64,000 nucleotides of DNA from Typha latifolia (Eukaryota > Streptophyta > Magnoliopsida > Poales > Typhaceae), in contig CM034113.1 of NCBI GenBank assembly GCA_019914945.1, positions 1,612,001 to 1,676,000 of the forward strand, written 5' to 3'. Shown piece after piece: positions 10,798-23,093 of the stretch. Both the position numbers and the translations under genes were made by a program. The notes under the pieces were generated by a model, which saw only the letters and a program-made list of their open reading frames with translations, did not search any database and was not told where the DNA came from. Within the stretch, counting starts at the first letter, position 1, and the number at the start of each line of letters is the position of its first letter.

Positions 10798-12532
10798 GAA
10801 TATTACCGTTTGAAGAAAATTAAGTGTTTGATTGTAAGCTAAGCTAATGGTGTTATTATTATTACTGATATGATATAAAAAGTGAAAAGATTGTTATCTT
10901 AAAGAAAAAATTAAGAATACCTCGTATAAATGTATGAAAATGCTCACTTTGAAGGAGCATTTTTATATTTAATGTTTTAATTTTTTTCAAAGAAGTCCGT
11001 AAAATTGCAAGCTAAGCCCACAAGAAAAATGTGGTGTTTTTTTTTCATAAGAAGTCTTACGGGCTTGTAAGCTTGCAAACCCTAGTGTAAAGTTATCAAA
11101 ATTTTATTGTTATTATTATTCAAGAACTTTTAGGAGTTTATAAGTATACAAGCAATTTTGGAATATAAGTGTTATTATTATATTTGATGTGATATGAAAA
11201 ATTAAAAAAAAAATATTGATTTTGGAGGCAAGTTAAGAATGTTAATAACGAAATATTATTATTGAATTTGTAAAAAAAAGTATGTCAATTCAAATGTAAA
11301 TTATAATTTGAGAACTATTCAGACATAGACTCTCTTTTTTTCTCTTTTCTCACCTTTTTACTTTGGTTAGGGATAAATTACTGTTTCTTTACTAAATATA
11401 GTTAGCAGTTGCTAATTAAGTTAAGAAAATTTCCTTGACTCAAAGCAAACACCACCTAATGACCTCTTCTCTATGCATGGATCATAACGTTAAAGGCATG
11501 ATATATAAATATTAAGAAGATAAATTATTAATATATATACAACTTACGATTTTATATCAACCGGCAATCTAACATATAAACCCTACTATTTTCTATGTAG
11601 GTCTTCAACCTTTTGTTCTCCTCCTCTTTCTCCTTTTTCCCAAAATCTAGCCTAATTAAACATAAACCCCACCACGAGCACCAGACTAATTAACACATAA
11701 TCCCAGTATTCTTCCTCTTTCTTCGTAGAGGGACGTAATTTAGATTAATATCCCAACTAATTAATCCATTGATAGCAAAAGGATTGAGCTTTCTTAAACA
11801 AAAGTACCTCTATTTGGCAGAGAAAATACTTTTCTTCTTAACTCCAATAAAACAATTATCTTAATCATGAAATTACATTTAAATTTGTATCTTGTGAGAA
11901 GGTAAGATTCGATTTGATCATTAATTTGGTAATTGGAGCTTGGCCAATGGCAATTTTCTGTCCTTGAGAATGTATAATCCTTTTGTAACAAAAATATTAA
12001 AAATAAAGTATGAAGCATAAACAGCAGATATAACATCCACAAGTCCAAGTATTATATCACTTGCTACGGATTGTAAATTTTGTACATCTCAGTCTAGTCT
12101 GTTGATAATGCTTCCAATAAACATATATTCACAATAAAGATATAACATTTTAGGTAGGCAAAGTCAGAATCTGAGGCAACAAGAGATTTTAGGTGACCCC
12201 ATTTGGATAAATAGAATCAGTTGAGTTCATGACTAACCAGAATCATCTTCACACTCAGAATTCTTCAATCTTCACGATGACCGGTGAAATAAAAATGATT
12301 CAGCAAAGCCTAAAATTTCACTTTCTTCATCAGCTTCATTCAAATTTCATCTCTCTGATCAAGTTAAAAGGTTAAGCCGACGAACAATCTTGGGCCTCCC
12401 AGAAGGAGCTGGAAGTCATCATGGAAACAACAGCCTTCATTGCTAGAGAAATTACGAAAAAGAAGCTAAATTCTGACAAACCATTGCTCTGTATTTACAG
12501 ATCGCTAACCATCTTTCAGCAACTTGTTCTTC
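10798..12532. other. Intergenic AT-rich DNA
   Basis: No supported gene. Around 10925-11095 there is a local duplication of a segment with GTAAGCTAAGC and CATTTTTAT. The last ~300 bp before 12533 probably include the 3' UTR of the DUF760 gene. Confidence 0.4.
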
Positions 12533-15500
12533 TTAGCTCTCCTTTAATTTGTAAATCGTATCAACGTGCCCTTCCACATCCCAAAGAAAAGAACCGAATG
12601 CAACAGCTTCTAGCACCAACCGTTTCAGTCCGGAAGATGTGACAGTGATCACCTCATTGTTTGCAAGTGTATTCTTGTTGTGGTCTCCAAACAGAGCCCA
12701 GCTGTGATTCTCAATTAGGTTAGTAGCTTCTTGAGACCGCAGCTTTGCACATAACTGCAAAGTCTTCGAATCGAAGCCCATCATGTAACCCCTCAGCTTC
12801 TGGGCCTTTACTCTTGCATCAGATCTAGAATGCGAAGAAGATGCCATATTGGCAGAACAGCCAAGGGCCACCAAGTTCTCCTGTTCTTGGTTCCCAAGAT
12901 GTGGAAATTGACAATTCATCTGTGCAAGGTTAAGATCTAGCTGATGCCTCAGGGAGACGGACTTCATAAAGTATCCATACATAATGGATGCAGCATAAAC
13001 CCGGCCTAAATGTAGCCTCTTAATACCACACATCAACAAGTTCACTTTGGAGTCAGATTTACATGTCATTCTGATGACATTGGAGAGATGTTCTCTTACC
13101 ATTTCTAGTACCTCCAATCCATGAATGGATTCCAAGTCTTCATCCTTTGATGACCATATTTCTAGTCTTCCATTGTTCATTATCTTGTATAGATTAGGAA
13201 CCATAGGGACTTTAATTTGAGTAAATTTGTAGACAATCAACATGTACATGACATCCTGGATGGAAATCTGGCACTCCTGATCCTTCATTTCAGCTATTCT
13301 CCTGGTTTTACATGATATTATGTCAGCATCAGTTATCTTCAGGTATTTAATATGCCTCATTAAGCATGAGAAGAAAAGTTTATCAGTTAGGATGATTCAT
13401 ATGGTAAGAAATGACAAAAATACGAAGCGTCATACTTATCCCAATATGACCTCTATATAAAATTCTGCTAGAATATATAGTTGCATGAAATTCCCAATTT
13501 TACTTTCACAAATCAGATGATGGGAAATCCATATTAGAGTCATGCCGCTGATTGTGATTTAATGTACAGAAACTATTGGAATCAAATATCACATGCCTCC
13601 AGGACTTCTTAAATTTACACCAGGTGATGCAGAATAGGCAGCAACTATGGTTCTTCCAAGCTATACTATTGTAGGATGCGTAAAATATTAACCGATGCCA
13701 ACCACTTATAGTAGACATCTTGCAGCATGACTTGGATAAGCAGATACTATAATATTTATGGATGGCACTGGACAAAGTGTCCATGACATTTTAACCAATA
13801 TTAACCACAGTATTTTCACCCTGCATAACTTGAATTAAGACAAGAAGAGGAAGATTGCAAGAAAGAAAAGAAAGACATAATGAGAAAGGTTAGAATTTTG
13901 AAAGAGAAAAGAGGAAAAACTCCAGCATCTATTATATACATATATGTTTACTAATTATATGTGTGTGTGTCTTAAAATTTTAGAAAACATTTTAATGCCT
14001 TCTAAGCCATTGGTTGTGCCTTAGGATTGTAAAACATTAATCCCAAGGTGGAGAGAGAATGCTTCCAACCTTTTCCAGCTCGGAATTGGGCTTTTGAAGT
14101 CCCAAAGTGTTCTCAAAGTCTAAAATAGGTGTTCGATCTATTCACAAATATGATTACATGTTATAATGTAACAAAAATGTAAAAGAAACTAAATGCAAGA
14201 GAAAGAGAAAACTATTTTATTTCTAACAAAAACAAATTTTAATCAAGGATTTTAACTAATAGCAAATGGAGGATTTATTAAAAGAGGGCATATTTCCTTG
14301 TTGTTGTTTGGAGATTAGTTATATAGTCACTAATGTCTGGAATCCCTATCTTTTGAGGAATTGCACATGGTTAGAGGATCAGATTTGAATAGAATAGTTC
14401 TGTTAAGATGTGCCACAGATTTGTTAGTAAAGGTGCTAATTAGCATTATACAATTAGACAACTGAAAACTATAGTTATGCAAGCTAGAAATAATGAGTTG
14501 AGAGCAGGCAGGTGCACCACTAGCCCCCATGGCTTCACCTGTGTGTGCATACCTGAGTTGATAATTTTAGAACTGGGAAAAATTAAAACACTTTTGTAGT
14601 TATTTCATTGATCTCCAAATTGTAAACAGAGTTATCCCAATGTGGAGGATATAAAGTACTCATTTTATTTGATCTTGAGGTGCATCCAATGGCTATAAAA
14701 GTGTTAAATCTTTAGAGGAGGTTTTAACATATAGTTTGTAATCTAGACGTTGAACACATGCTTATATACATAGCAATTATAGCTATATCCATATATCTGG
14801 GCTAGACTAGAGATTCTACATTAAATCTTTGGAAAAAGATGTTACATCTTTCTAGCCACTGAACGCGACTCAACATTCAGAGTACCTCTGTTTCAAAGAT
14901 GAGAGAAACCCTTTATTTCTGCCAAACAAGGAGTCAATGGCCTATATCATTAAATGTGGGCTTGGATGGCCTCTTATTCTAATATGAGATTGAAGTGCTA
15001 TGTTTCGACTGTGTGAGGAAAGATCATTGGATGAATAATGGTTCACCGACATCTTATACTGGTCGGTGGAGCAAATATCATACTCCCTAAGTTCGCCGTT
15101 GTCACTTTTGGTGTTAACTGTTCGTCAGTAGGCATGATGGGCTAGAAAGAGGCAACGAATGTGGATCCTAAAATTGGCCAATCTCGATCCAAACCTAAAA
15201 TCTGTCTTGTGATTGGTTTTGGTTTGGGATCGGCCAATTTCGGCTGTATCGGTCATTCCATCTCGGCCAAATCGGCTGAAACTAATTTTTTTAAGATTTC
15301 AGATCAAATCTAAAATATATCTAACCTAGAAAGCATTAGTAATTGATGTCCTCCAACTTTCTTCTTTTCAAATTTTTAGTTTTTACCCATAATCTCTCAC
15401 ACGCACTCTCCTCCCATCCTCACACTTCACTGAGCTCATTCGGTGGCCGATGCGATTAACCCCTCCGGCTACTCCACACGTTGGTGAACTCAGGTGAGTT

Positions 15501-18500
15501 TTTCGTTCTCATTTTTGTTCTCTCTTTTTCACCCACTTTTTAACTTCTCTTTTCTTACTGCTAATAATAATTTTCGAGTGTAGAAGCTTATCAAATTTAA
15601 GTCAAAATTCATTATAGTTTTGACTGAGTTTTTTCTTTAGTTTTTAAATTTTATATGAGTAATTTTTATTTTCTCATATTCTGTTATTTTTATAATTTTT
15701 TTAAAAAATTCTGCATTATAAATAATATTTAGAATTTTACATAATTAAAAATAGTTTGATCTGATACAGCCAATATGACTAATACAGATCATTTTTTCTA
15801 ACAGTTAATCCCGATTCAAACACTAAATTTCAAAATTTTGTATACAACACCTACCACCCAAAGAGAGAAAAAGAAGGGGAGAGAGAGGAGAGAAGGAAGG
15901 GTACTACTGCAATCTCTCCTCATTTTGTCATCCTCTTTCTTAATCCAATATTATCCTCCAAACAATAGCCTCCACTTTACCTAGCAAGTAAAACCCTTGG
16001 AATATATTATAAAAATAGTTAACTCCATCAAAAAAATCTTTTCCATCGAAATTCAAATTGTTCTCTGAAGTCATATAAATTTTTTACAAATGAATTATTT
16101 TCCAATAAGCAAAGTTTTTGGACTATTCTCAGCCTATATTTTATATGGGTCCATTTATTCATTTGTCCAAAATATAACTATTTTTTCTGAAAAAGAAGGT
16201 CCTAAAAGAACATTCTTTGATCAATATTTTCCACTATGCAATTAACCGAACTCAGTTTTTTGATAGACGTATAATTCATGGAATTACAAATAGTGTTGTT
16301 TGAGCTCAAAGAAAGCCTTCGCCATGGGAACTCACCTGGGATTCCGATATTGATGGCGACACCAGATGAAGCCCACACTACAACGTAATCTGATCAATAG
16401 GTTCATGGATGAGGGAGAGCGCAAGAGGTTCATGGATGAGGGAGAGCGAAAGAGGTTCATGGTAGTGGGGTGGAAACAAAGTCCTCACCACTAGAATGCT
16501 AGTATGGTGAAGGTTGTGTGATAGGTTCATGGAGGAGAGGAAGAGAGTTGGAAGAGGTTTGATCATGAAACAAGAGTCCTTAAAAAACAAAGGAAAAGAA
16601 ACAAAAAAAATGAGCTCAGATTGGACATTTTATTTGCAGGAACATGCTATTTTCTATGGGGATCTTTTCCAACAAAATGTTCCCTAAACAGCTATATAGG
16701 AGACAATTCCTATTCACTTGAAACTATACTAAATCCAGTTTGAGCTTGCCTTGAGCTCTTGTCAGGTTGAAATTTGTTGGGTCGAGGTTGGCTCAGCATA
16801 ATCAAGCAGGTCTGAGCTCAACTCTTCAGGGTGAACGAGAAGCACATGCAAAGTGGGGCTCAAATAGAGAAGGGCGCTCTACAAGATTGATTGAGATATA
16901 AAATACTAACAAGTAGGAGAAATTCCTAATGTTCTAGAAGAGAAAAGATGAAAGATTGAGAAATTCCTAATGTTCTAGAGGAGACAAGATGAGAGATTGA
17001 GAAATTCCTAATGTTCTGGAGGTTTGAACAGTAGTCTTTTATAAAACAAATGAGGGTGTTACCAACTGCACTGAAACAACTTATCATACTTTGGCACTGT
17101 ATAAGTATATTAATAAATTCTGTATGCACCTTACAAGCTAAATCAAACTGAGCTAGAGCAACCCAAGGCTAGCATGATCTTGGCTTGTTTATTAATTAGC
17201 TCAAAATCAGGTAATTTAATAAACGAGAGAGCTTGAGCAGTTCATGAGTCGATGATCTTTTTTCACATCCCTAATTACTAGTCAAAACTCCTTTATGCCC
17301 ATTTGTATATTCTTTTACAACCCCACTTAATAGTTCATGTGGTTTCTCCAAGTTGGACACATGATTTAGGTACACTAATTTTTGATAGTGACTTAGAGAG
17401 AAATAAGAAAACTACGTATATACATAAATAGGAATGCATTTACAACTATAGACGCATGTGCAACAAAATTGGGAAAATATATGTGAAAATATAGAAATTT
17501 GGAAGTCTTCAGATACAAATTTTAAATATGCTTTAAGAACAATTCTTAGATTGAAGACCTGATAAAGAATCTATGGAAAAGAAATGTTACTAATACTGAC
17601 CTATGAAGGGAAGACTCAGGTGAGCCGATGCTATTTTCCCAGCGAGCAAAGGCACTATTTCTCTCAGTCGCCAATTCTTCAAGCTGCTCTGCTGCAGCAA
17701 ACGGAAAGATATGAGGTTGGCTCTTCAGTATACCACACAAGAAGTTTCCTTCTGCCGATTGCGGCTCAAGTGGTGTACCCACACTTCTTGATTCATATTC
17801 ATCATGCTGTGCACTAGCAACTATACTGAGTGTTGAAGTCCTTCCGCTAGTAAAATTGCAGCTCTGATTGAATTTATAAACACCCTGTATCATCAAAAGT
17901 TCACATAGCACACAAATTAGTCATGCAGAGACAGAAAGGATAAGATGTAGGATAAACTCCATTTCTGGCTTGTCATACTTAGAAGAAAAGTGAAAAAGCT
18001 TCATGATATAGCCAATGTTTCAAGTGATATCCTGTATGACCCATTAGCTCAATAAAAGGACGGTCAAACTTGTCCTAGGACAAAACCACCCAAGATGCAT
18101 CCAGCAATCCAGTCATTGTATACTGATACTTAAACTAAGAAATATCCAATTTTCCACATCAAAGAAGAGAAAATTTCTTATCGAAGAAACTAAAGATTTT
18201 GGTCAAAAATTATACAAGAATCTTCGGTCTAGAAACATAAAATCCCGAATCATTCATCAAGGAGAAAATTCCTAATCTCATGACTGCTCTCTTTGACTTC
18301 CTCAAATCCATTTCTATGTCGGAGTCGTGTCTCTCCAGATGAACTTTAAAATCTTCGAATTAGAAGAGCATTGCAACCTTGGAGGTAAAAAACTACAAAC
18401 TCAATACGAATCTGACCACTATGCCAGCAGCCACCAATCATACCATCACAAGCCACAGGATGCGAAGTTGACTAAAAAGAGAAAAAAAAAAACAATAATA

Positions 18501-18705
18501 ATCTTTTCTTCCTTCCCAAAATGGCATCTTTCTATGAGAAAAACATATGGAAAGGGGATTAGACCTGGAAATCCAAAGAAAGGCGAGCCGACCCCAAAGA
18601 TCCAAGCTTGGCGAAGGAACTCCTACGAGAGAGATGAGACCTCCGAGGGCTCACCACCAAACCCAAGGAGAGAGATGCTACCTTGACGCGAACACAGCAA
18701 TCCAT
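12533..18705 (-). CDS. DUF760 plastid protein (UV-B-induced protein At3g17800-like)
   Basis: Three exons assembled by eye: 18705-18565, 17884-17601 and 13301-12533, giving 397 aa with consistent phases (0, then 2). Donors are CAG|GTCTAA and CATAG|GTCAGT; acceptors are ATACAG and AACCAG. The start MDCCVRVKVAS opens a serine/arginine-rich, acid-poor leader of about 60 residues, consistent with a chloroplast transit peptide. DUF760 features follow: SVGTPLEPQSAEGNFLCGIL, then the segment spanning the second junction (SSLHR|RIAEMKDQECQ), then YAASIMYGYFMKSVSLRHQLD, then LRSQEATNLIENHSWALFGD, and a final LEAVAFGSFLWDVE. Arabidopsis At3g17800 is a UV-B-responsive plastid-predicted protein of unknown biochemistry; function here is by family only. 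Intron 2 is 4.3 kb and carries repeats. Confidence 0.9.
16399..16462. repeat. 27-bp tandem repeat, about 2.4 copies
   Basis: Units 16399-16425 and 16426-16452 differ at one base (GCGCAAG versus GCGAAAG). A third copy is cut after AGGTTCATGG. The unit contains AGGTTCATGGATGAGG. Confidence 0.9.
16919..17022. repeat. 41-bp tandem repeat, 2.5 copies
   Basis: Units 16919-16959 and 16960-17000 both begin GAAATTCCTAATGTTCTAGA and end AGATTGA, with a few substitutions. A partial third unit runs to about 17022. Confidence 0.9.
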
Positions 18706-19972
18706 GGGAGACCCGCAACCCAGATTGTATAAGGGAAATCTCAGAGAGATTTCGTCGAACAGGTGGAGGGCAAAGGGGCGAGAGGGGCGGATAAGAACAG
18801 AGATTAAGAACGCAAACGCAGTCTCTTTGTTGGTCTTAAAGGACTGGTGATATCTTGTCAGTTGTCACGTTACTTATACCTCGTTGGTCTTCGGCTGGGG
18901 GCATATGAAACGTGTCAAAGCTCCATTGGCTAAGGAAGAAGATCTCTTTTGGCTAAGGTAATCGCTGAGTGTATTTTATACAGGAGAGGATGTAAATAGT
19001 ACCTACATACTGGAAATTAGAAATTGGGAAAATTAATAATGGGAAAATTGATTTACACTATAATTGATGCGAAATTAAAATAATTATGTTTTATATTTCA
19101 TAAAAAACTATGATAAATTTAGGCTCAAATACCGCCTAATTTTATGTCTTAAATTAATTAACCCATATTATCCAACTCACCAAGCTCAAGGGTTAATCAA
19201 AATAAAATTAATTAACCCATATTATCTACAATCTATATCACTCCATATTACTTATGGAACAAATCATAGAAAGCATCAAAGCACGGCTCAAATTGGGCGT
19301 CTAGATGAAATCACATGAATTCACTAAGAAAAATAAAAATAAACCAAAAAAATAAAAATAAAAAATCCACAAGAATGAAATTTTGCTAAAAAAAATATCT
19401 ATAATTTTTTCGCAACCCTCTATTTGTGATTTTTTTTTAACCTAACGTGACTTACTTTATATATAGTTTGACAAATATATATATATATATATAAGTAAGC
19501 GTTTGGTTATAAAATATATTTAAAAAAAATCTAATTATAAATATGTATTACTTATTTATTAACTAAAGGTCGGATATATTTCTTTTTTATTGGAAAAACA
19601 TAAAAAAAATTCCTTATTAAAAATTAATGCTTCGGATTCTTTATAATACCGTTGTAAATATTGTTTATAACTTATTGTTTTGCTTAAATAAAACATAAAA
19701 TATCTTTCTATGCATTAGAATTTATGCTTATTAATACTCGCCACATTTTCATATATTTCCCATTGTTGCTAGTATTTCCCATATGATTAATAGCGAGGAA
19801 TATGTCTAAAAATTGATAGCAACAAAGGCATTATAAAGATCCATTCTCAAATAATGGGATTGTGCTCAAATGGTTATTCAAATTTCTCTACTAAGAAAAA
19901 TAAAGATTGCTTTAATAATTATTTTCATTAATTCAACATTCTTAAATACACATTCCAACCATTGAGCTGAGC
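18706..19972. other. Intergenic; promoter side of the DUF760 gene
   Basis: The first ~150 bp are GC-richer and probably hold the DUF760 promoter and leader. The rest is AT-rich with a short (TA)n run near 19475-19492. No gene is supported. Confidence 0.45.
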
Positions 19973-20216
19973 TCACCACCAAGGGCAACCACATTGACGG
20001 CAGCCGAAGATGATCTTCATGCAACCACGAGAGTTCGGGTTCGCCGGCACCGAGCGGCTCGCCGCCTTCTCCCATGAGCCGGAGATTGAGCACAAGTCAA
20101 TATAGCTAGCGTTGAGGCTCACCGGCCTTCGAACCCTCGGCTTCAGCTTGGCCCAACAACAAAAGACCCATTAAGGCCAGGCCCAGCAAGAAAAGATGCA
20201 TTTGGGCCTTAGCCAT
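19973..20216 (-). pseudogene. Short RALF-like pseudogene (frameshifted)
   Basis: Reads from ATG at 20216 as MAKAQMHLFLLGLALMGL, a signal peptide nearly identical in DNA and protein to the intact gene at 22875. After about 33 codons (SKAGEP) the frame hits a stop. Shifting by one base resumes a related mature region with YIDLC, then PANPNSRGC and a final FGC, ending at TGA (19973-19975). The second of four cysteines is replaced by tryptophan (GSW against GAC). Frameshift plus loss of a disulphide cysteine argues for a dead copy. It lies inverted relative to its paralog, about 2.7 kb away. Confidence 0.8.
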
Positions 20217-20366
20217 TTGGTGCAATGGGAATTATTAAAGAGGATGGAATGGGCAATGGATGTGTTTTAACTTTGATCTTTGAAGCAGCAAATGGGAGAT
20301 AGTTAATAGTTGATTTAGAATGGTCAACAACTTCTCCATTTCAATAGCAATTCATTTAGAATGGCT

Positions 20367-20440
20367 GGGATTTATACATGGTCAAAATGACTAAAATTAG
20401 GACTCTTTTTAGACTTTTACATTTGACCATGTATGAATCC
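20367..20440. repeat. Short foldback (21-bp stem, about 30-nt loop)
   Basis: GGATTTATACATGGTCAAA at the left (20368 onward) pairs with CATTTGACCATGTATGAATCC (20420-20440) with a mismatch and a one-base offset. It could be the core of a small MITE or a hairpin transcript. Nothing in the sequence decides between these. Confidence 0.6.
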
Positions 20441-21759
20441 AATTCATTAGTGCTACAATTAGGAAAAGGATTAGCCATGATTCATTCATCTTGAATCCTC
20501 TCTCTGGTATGAGCTCTTAACTTAATTATATATATTTGTGATGGTATTTGTAGCAATATATAAATTAGGATGCATTTTATCAAATTATATTTTGAAACTA
20601 AATTTCAAAATTAACCATGAGCAAATAATATAGTATTTTATTTATAGATATATATATATAATTACAAATGTCTCCTATATATCAAATCAAGGAAAGGGCA
20701 ACCATATCAATTTATTCATTTCCTCTCTTATCTTAATTATCCTAACGAAACATTTTCTATTTATTATAATATTTATATAAATATTTTTAAAATTTTAAAA
20801 TATTAAAAATGTTTAAAATATGTGTAAGCATATGCACAACTTTTTATGAATATTTACAAAAAATTAAAATGAAAAAAATAAAGAAAATTAAAGCGAAAGA
20901 TAAGTTTTCTAATAAAGTTCCAAGCATTCACATTGATGTACGAACATGAATTCAAATTTGCTCAAAATTTTATATTTTAAGTTATCCTGTTTGAACACAA
21001 TTTGGCCTTGTTTGAACATCGTGAGGAATATGTTGAATTATTCTCAACTTAATATATCTATATTAGATCTTAAAAAATTATATCTCAAAGGTCACTGAAA
21101 TAAAAAACTTAACCACGAGGATCGTTGATGTCAGCGAAGCAATCACGAAAAATGATGCATCACAGAATCAAATTAAACAAAGTTAGTATAGACCGAGTCA
21201 TGAAGATCAACGAGTGATTAGTAATATTCTGCAACTATTAAAAGGTTTTAATAATTGATTTCAATTCGAGCTTGTGCCCATAGTTTTTCACCTTATTTTA
21301 GAAGTTTTCAAAGTAAAAATCTTTTTCTTTGTTATTATCTTTTTCACACTTTTCACATTTATTTTATTGATAATATGTAGTAAGACAAATATTATAATTT
21401 TTCAATCGATATATGAGCATACCTAAGGATTCATATTTTGTTTATTTATCAAACACACTTATTATATCTTATCCTTATTTTTCTAACCAAACACCATAGT
21501 CATTTATTTGCATCCTTGTTTTCTCATCCTACTGCTAGATTACCCTCTTAGTTAATGCTCAAAATTAAGCTATTATCAAAATTTTCATTTGTATCACATT
21601 TGCCGGAAGAGATTGTCTTCTTGAGTACCAAACTCAAATTAATTGTCCTAACTCCACCATTGCTTCTAGGATTTCGAAATTAGAAGCTAGTCAGCAATTT
21701 AAGTTTTTAGAATAGTATAATAAGTTAAATAAATAATTTGGATAAACATCTAAAATGTG

Positions 21760-21865
21760 AGCTCCGACTTAGGCTCAGCTCGAAATTCAAATCAAGACTA
21801 AAAACAAAGCTTAAACTCAACTTAGCTCGAGCAGAGCCAAGCCCAAGCTGTTTGTTTAGTTTGAC
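21760..21865. repeat. Dispersed AGCTCGAGC-rich repeat fragment
   Basis: Contains GGCTCAGCTCG, TTAGCTCGAGC, AAGCCCAAGCTG and then GTTTGACACCCCC. Similar strings occur at 16735-16830, 17130-17240, 40215-40600 and 47420-47660. Such sequences often form the 3' ends of plant LINEs; that assignment is inferred. Confidence 0.45.
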
Positions 21866-22825
21866 ACCCCCCTATGAACAACACTTTAAACATTTGCATT
21901 TACAAAAAATAAAAATTTCAGATTCACAGTTGTTTGAATACAACTTCGAATATTCGAAGTTCCAGAGAACAAAAGTCTAGGGTTAGTCATCCGAATGCAA
22001 TGACTTGAACATTCGAACAACATCGAAAAATATTGCTAGAATATTTTGTCGAATATTTTTCAAGGATATTTTATCTTATAAGGTATTTAAGGGTTATTTA
22101 AATCTAACTCTAGCAGCCATCTTTGATCATTTTTGGAGGAGAGCTCTTGGAACTAAACCTTGTTAGATAGAATGCGCCTCAACTTCCAATCTACTCAACT
22201 TTAGTTCTTCAAATCATGAAGAATAGCTTCTCAAGGGTTAGAGAGATGATTTGATCAATCTTAGATTTATCAATCTCATAGCTCACAGAGATTGAGAGCC
22301 GATCAGCGAAGACGATTATAGATAAAGTTATAAGTATCGACAGGAGTCTGTAATTGTGTGTTGTAAACTGCTATATTAATTAGTGATTCTTTTTTTTTTT
22401 AATTTGAGTTTAGATTCATAATTTTTTAAGCAATTTTAGGGTTTTTCACCTAAAGATCTTGATGTTCGCTGCTTCTGCTTATTTTTCTGTTATCATTCCA
22501 CATTAATATTATTTATAAGCAAGATATTAGGAAATTGTGCCTCTGATTTTTAAGTCTTTCATTAAGATTAATAATCATTCTAATTGGATTCAAAATAAAT
22601 GATCTGTGGATAACCCATTTCCTAATTCTAGCACAAATGACCTGGATTAATGTAAAAAGTTAGAAGTATAAAAATAGTCGAACAGAACAACAAATCCCAT
22701 ACAAATCATATAAGTTACATCTATGAGCCAATATTAGAAGATAAAGTTAAGAATCAAACTGCCAATGAGCCAAATGAGCTTAAAATAACTTCACCAGCAT
22801 AACTCCATTTATTCCATCCCTTGCC

Positions 22826-22831
22826 TATAAA
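22826..22831 (+). promoter_or_regulatory. Candidate TATA box of the short RALF-like gene
   Basis: TATAAA lies 49 bp upstream of the ATG at 22875, preceded by a C and in a short leader rich in CCATTCC. The spacing would give a very short 5' UTR. Confidence 0.45.
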
Positions 22832-22874
22832 TTCTCCCATTCCTCTTCCAAGAACACAATCTAGAGAGCACCAA

Positions 22875-23093
22875 ATGGCCGAGAGACAAATGCTCTTGCT
22901 GGGCCTCGCCTTAATGGGCCTTTTGTTGTTGGGCCAAGCCCAAGTCGAGGCGGCCAAGGCCGGTGGGCCTGCTCACTTCATCGACTGGTGCTCGCTCACC
23001 GGCGCATGCAAGCAAGAGCCGAGACGCCCGACACCGGAGAACCCCTATACTCGGGGTTGCTTGAGGCAATTCCGCTGCCGCAACGATGATTGA
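22875..23093 (+). CDS. Short RALF-like secreted cysteine-rich peptide
   Basis: Single exon, 72 aa, starting MAERQMLLLGLALMG. Residues 1-27 form a signal peptide ending near VEA. The mature peptide has four cysteines (39, 45, 62, 68) and the RALF C-terminal signature ENPYTRGC followed by five residues and C, then RN. There is no propeptide with a dibasic RRxL site and no YISY receptor-binding motif, so it resembles short, divergent RALFs that lack a processed pro-region rather than canonical RALF1. It would be secreted to the apoplast; RALFs act through FERONIA-type receptor kinases or LRX proteins, though the missing YISY makes the partner uncertain. I chose ATG 22875 because the upstream extension has no ATG and gives no signal peptide at its N-terminus. 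A frameshifted inverted paralog lies at 19973-20216. Confidence 0.82.
   Translation: MAERQMLLLGLALMGLLLLGQAQVEAAKAGGPAHFIDWCSLTGACKQEPRRPTPENPYTRGCLRQFRCRNDD

Larger units (their letters stand above)
13302..17600. other. 4.3-kb intron 2 of the DUF760 gene
   Basis: No additional gene is supported within it. It contains two minisatellites (16399-16462 and 16919-17022), AT-rich DNA, and a stretch rich in AGCTTGAGCTC-like words near 16735-16830 and 17130-17240 that belongs to a dispersed repeat seen elsewhere in the window. Transposon insertion is the likely cause of its size. Confidence 0.6.
20217..22825. other. Intergenic AT-rich DNA between the short RALF-like pair
   Basis: No gene is supported. 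It contains the hairpin at 20367-20440, a (TA)n run near 20645-20660, an AGCTCGAGC-rich dispersed repeat at 21760-21865 and a TTCGAA-bearing AT-rich patch near 21940-22060. Confidence 0.45.

Noticed and set aside
13506..13784. 92-aa open frame in the DUF760 intron
   Set aside because: Cysteine/serine-rich by chance, no signal peptide or spacing pattern, lies in the intron on the same strand.
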